From the NCBI GenBank assembly GCA_025054905.1, contig JANWZF010000337.1, positions 1-7,852 of the forward strand: a DNA stretch of 7,852 nucleotides, in the 5' to 3' direction. Below the pieces are notes generated by a model. The model did no database searches, was not told the origin of the DNA, and saw only the letters and a program-made list of their open reading frames with translations. Both the position numbers and the translations under genes were made by a program. Shown here piece after piece: positions 6,355 to 7,852 of the stretch. How positions within the stretch are numbered: position 1 is the stretch's first letter; the number at the start of each line of letters is the position of its first letter. The stretch comes from Tepidimonas sp. (GTDB lineage Bacteria > Pseudomonadota > Gammaproteobacteria > Burkholderiales > Burkholderiaceae_C).

Positions 6355-6651
6355 ATGACGACCCACACCCCTGCCCCTCGGCGGCTTTCGCTGGCCGAGG
6401 CCCTGCAACGCCATCCGGCGGGCGCGCCGGTGCCGTCGCCCTGCATTGGTGTGTGCCGCATCGAGGCGGCCTCGGGTCTGTGTGCCGGCTGCTGGCGTAC
6501 CCTGGACGAAATCGCGGCGTGGAGCAGCAGCGACGATGCGACCCGCCGCCTCATCTGGCAGGCGATCGAGGCGCGGCAGGCCAGCGCTGCGACTCGGGGG
6601 GATTCCCCAGCAGGCACTTTGGCGCGGCAGACTCCCGAGGGAATGATGTAG
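6355..6651 (+). CDS. Small DUF1289-family protein with four cysteines
   Basis: The 98-residue protein carries the DUF1289 signature. SPCIGVCRIEAASGLCAGCW spans residues 28-47, followed by RTLDEIAAWSSSDDATRR at 48-65. Cys30, Cys34, Cys43 and Cys46 (C-x3-C-x8-C-x2-C) look like a metal-binding knuckle; zinc or Fe-S binding is an inference. The family has no firmly assigned function to my knowledge. The N-terminal 25 residues and the last about 20 residues (from ATRGDSPAG) look unconserved, and the tail overlaps the apparent control region of the next gene. It starts 9 nt after the YbaK-type gene, with no clear Shine-Dalgarno, so it may depend on translation of the upstream gene. It reads as the last gene of the plus-strand run. 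Confidence 0.85.
   Translation: MTTHTPAPRRLSLAEALQRHPAGAPVPSPCIGVCRIEAASGLCAGCWRTLDEIAAWSSSDDATRRLIWQAIEARQASAATRGDSPAGTLARQTPEGMM
6619..6647 (+). promoter_or_regulatory. Weak candidate promoter for the formate dehydrogenase gene
   Basis: TTGGCG at 6619-6624 and AATGAT at 6642-6647 are separated by 17 nt and resemble a weak sigma70 -35/-10 pair (4 of 6 at the -10). Transcription would start near 6654, just after the DUF1289 stop, and give a leader of about 55 nt containing both palindromes and the Shine-Dalgarno. The boxes lie inside the DUF1289 coding tail. This is a speculative placement; a conserved sigma54 -24/-12 pair was looked for and not found. Confidence 0.22.
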
Positions 6652-6667
6652 TAAAGTGCATCCATTG

Positions 6668-6690
6668 GGACTCGAGTCCGGTCGATATCG
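6668..6690. promoter_or_regulatory. Two tandem perfect palindromes upstream of the NuoE-NuoF fusion gene
   Basis: GGACTCGAGTCC at 6668-6679 is a perfect 12-bp palindrome, followed 3 nt later by the perfect 8-bp palindrome CGATATCG at 6683-6690. Their centres are 13 bp apart. They lie in the 58-nt spacer before the start codon at 6710. Position and symmetry fit an operator for a dimeric regulator, or short RNA hairpins in the leader just before the Shine-Dalgarno. No T-run follows, so a terminator is unlikely. Confidence 0.45.
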
Positions 6691-6766
6691 GGCCTAAGAG
6701 GAGCAACGGATGAATCAAACTACGTTTCAGGGCCGTTCATCCGGCCGGGTGGGCCGCTCGAGTCCG
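6671..6766 (+). repeat. Direct repeat CTCGAGTCCG, two copies
   Basis: CTCGAGTCCG occurs at 6671-6680 (right part of the 12-bp palindrome) and again at 6757-6766, inside the first codons of the NuoE-NuoF fusion gene, 86 nt apart. Ten identical bases this close are uncommon but possible by chance. It could be a second half-site for the same regulator. Confidence 0.35.
6698..6703 (+). promoter_or_regulatory. Shine-Dalgarno for the NuoE-NuoF fusion gene
   Basis: GAGGAG (within AAGAGGAG) ends 6 nt before the ATG at 6710. This near-ideal site fixes a start that includes a non-conserved N-terminal stretch of about 27 residues that similarity alone would have trimmed. Confidence 0.7.
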
Positions 6767-7852
6767 AAGGGCAGAACCCCCTCGCCCCAGGCCCACGCCA
6801 CGGTAGCCCGGCTGTGTGAGGGGTTGGAGCCGCGGCGCGATCTGCTGATCGAGCACCTGCACCGGCTGCAGGATGCGCTGGGCGGCTTGTCGCGCGACGT
6901 GCTGGCGGCGCTGGCCGAGCGGCTGCGCCTGAGCCAGGCCGAGGTCTACGAGGTCGCGACCTTCTACCACCACTTCCGCGTGCTGGACGAAGGGCAGACC
7001 CCTGCGCGCGTGACGGTGCGCGTCTGCACCAGCCTGCCCTGCGCGCTGGCCGGCGCCGAGGGTCTGCTGGCGCGTGTGCGCGCCGAGCTGGCCGACGAGG
7101 CGGGTGTGGCGGTGCAGGCCTCGGCGTGCCTCGGGCAATGCCACCACGCGCCGGCGGCCTGCGTTGGCCAGCGGCAGGTGGCGCCCGCGCAGGCCGACGC
7201 GCTGGCCGCGCTGGCGCGCGCCGGCGTGACCTCACCGCGCAGGGCGCCGGCGCACGGTGCGCCGCCGCAGCCGCATGACTATGCGCAACTGGAGCGCCTG
7301 CTGCGCGGCGAGCTGCGTCCGATCGACGTGCTGCGCGAGCTGGAGGCCAGCGGCCTGCGCGGGCTCGGTGGGGCGGGGTTTGCGGCCTGGCGCAAGTGGG
7401 TCACGGTGGCTGGCCAGCCGGGCCCACGCCACGGCGTCGTCAACATCGACGAAGGCGAGGTGGGGACCTTCAAAGACTGGCACCTGCTCGCGCACGACCC
7501 GCGCCCGGCGCTGGAAGGCATGCTGATCGCCGCTGCGGTGGTCGGGGTGGACCATTGGTGGCTGTACGTGCGCGACGAGTATCCTGACATACGCGCGTTG
7601 CTGGCCGAGGAATTGCAGCAGCTGCGGCAACGGCTGGCCCATTGGCAGCAGCAGTATCCCCAGGCCTTTGGCGATGCGCCCGGCGCGGATCCCTCCGGTG
7701 CGCGCGTGCGACTGCCGGCCGGTGGGCCCACGATCGAGCTGCGCCGTGGGGCCGGCGCCTATGTCTGCGGCGAGGAGTCGGCCCTGATCGAGTCGCTCGA
7801 AGGCAAGCGGGGCCTGCCGCGCCTGCGCCCGCCGATCACGGCCGTGCGGGGC
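6710..7852 (+). CDS. NAD-dependent formate dehydrogenase diaphorase (beta) subunit, NuoE-NuoF fusion, truncated at right edge
   Basis: From the ATG at 6710 the frame is open for 381 codons to the window end. Residues about 30-170 form a NuoE-like thioredoxin-fold [2Fe-2S] domain: RRDLLIEHLHRLQDALGGLS at 42-61, YEVATFYHHF at 80-89, and cluster ligands Cys106, Cys111, Cys140 and Cys144 (C-x4-C, C-x3-C). From about 190 a NuoF-like FMN/NADH domain begins: GLRGLGGAGF at 215-224, NIDEGE at 245-250, GAGAYVCGEESALIESLEGK at 347-366. The rest of NuoF, with the [4Fe-4S] site, lies beyond the window. The fused arrangement resembles beta subunits of soluble NAD-dependent formate dehydrogenases such as Methylobacterium fdh1B; separate fdsG and fdsB exist in Cupriavidus. 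HoxF of NAD-reducing hydrogenase is also such a fusion, but from memory its NuoE part lacks the complete cysteine set. It would pass electrons from formate to NAD+. Several otherwise conserved pocket residues are altered (see findings). Confidence 0.82.
   Translation, partial: MNQTTFQGRSSGRVGRSSPKGRTPSPQAHATVARLCEGLEPRRDLLIEHLHRLQDALGGLSRDVLAALAERLRLSQAEVYEVATFYHHFRVLDEGQTPARVTVRVCTSLPCALAGAEGLLARVRAELADEAGVAVQASACLGQCHHAPAACVGQRQVAPAQADALAALARAGVTSPRRAPAHGAPPQPHDYAQLERLLRGELRPIDVLRELEASGLRGLGGAGFAAWRKWVTVAGQPGPRHGVVNIDEGEVGTFKDWHLLAHDPRPALEGMLIAAAVVGVDHWWLYVRDEYPDIRALLAEELQQLRQRLAHWQQQYPQAFGDAPGADPSGARVRLPAGGPTIELRRGAGAYVCGEESALIESLEGKRGLPRLRPPITAVRG

Noticed and set aside
6611..6630. Sigma54 -24/-12 promoter around AGGCACTTTGGCGC
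   Set aside because: The required GG and GC doublets are not at the fixed 10-nt separation; nearest options are 9 or 12 nt.
6668..6690. Palindromes as an intrinsic terminator
   Set aside because: The stems are only 6 and 4 bp and have little or no loop, and a purine-rich Shine-Dalgarno follows rather than a T-run.
6720..7235. 171-codon minus-strand frame over the diaphorase start
   Set aside because: It is an Arg/Pro/Ala-rich shadow of the plus-strand NuoE-NuoF fusion, whose cysteine ligands and flavin motifs are clear.
1..7852. Mobile elements, CRISPR arrays, tRNA or rRNA genes
   Set aside because: No transposase-like protein, long inverted repeat, regularly spaced long repeat, cloverleaf pattern or rRNA-like stretch was seen on reading the window.

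Overview
The window is a GC-rich (roughly 70% by eye) bacterial chromosome segment. Protein sequence style, codon bias (G/C in third positions) and gene content suggest a betaproteobacterium of the order Burkholderiales, most like Comamonadaceae or the thermophilic genera near them. This is an inference from family resemblance; no rRNA or other phylogenetic marker is present. I see no mobile element, CRISPR array, tRNA or rRNA.

Layout: (1) 1-297, minus strand: the N-terminal 99 codons of an AraC-type transcription regulator that runs off the left edge. (2) 298-376: a 79-nt divergent control region with an AT-rich palindrome and four GGGG runs. (3) 377-6651, plus strand: a tightly packed run of six genes. 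The first four are the lower leucine/isovalerate (liu) pathway: methylcrotonyl-CoA carboxylase carboxyltransferase subunit (liuB/mccB), 3-methylglutaconyl-CoA hydratase-type crotonase (liuC), the biotin-carrying methylcrotonyl-CoA carboxylase subunit (liuD/mccA) and HMG-CoA lyase (liuE/mvaB). They are followed closely by a YbaK/EbsC-type aminoacyl-tRNA editing domain protein and a small four-cysteine DUF1289 protein. (4) 6652-6709: a 58-nt spacer with two tandem perfect palindromes and a strong Shine-Dalgarno. (5) 6710 to the right edge, plus strand: the first 381 codons of a NuoE-NuoF fusion, the diaphorase (beta) subunit type of a soluble NAD-dependent formate dehydrogenase, probably the start of a second operon.

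How the genes work together: LiuB and LiuD form the carboxylase that turns 3-methylcrotonyl-CoA into 3-methylglutaconyl-CoA. LiuC hydrates that to HMG-CoA, and LiuE cleaves HMG-CoA to acetyl-CoA and acetoacetate. Isovaleryl-CoA dehydrogenase (liuA), usually beside these genes, is not in the window. The divergent AraC-type gene is the natural candidate regulator. The formate dehydrogenase gene has its own ribosome-binding site and palindromic leader and is probably controlled separately, but no obvious intrinsic terminator separates it from the liu run.

The core is a known catabolic operon, and I do not see a clearly new biological system. The points most worth following up are the unusual FMN/NADH-loop residues in the diaphorase, the palindromic leader before it, the G-run leader before liuB, the AraC-type regulator, and the two extra genes at the operon's tail.
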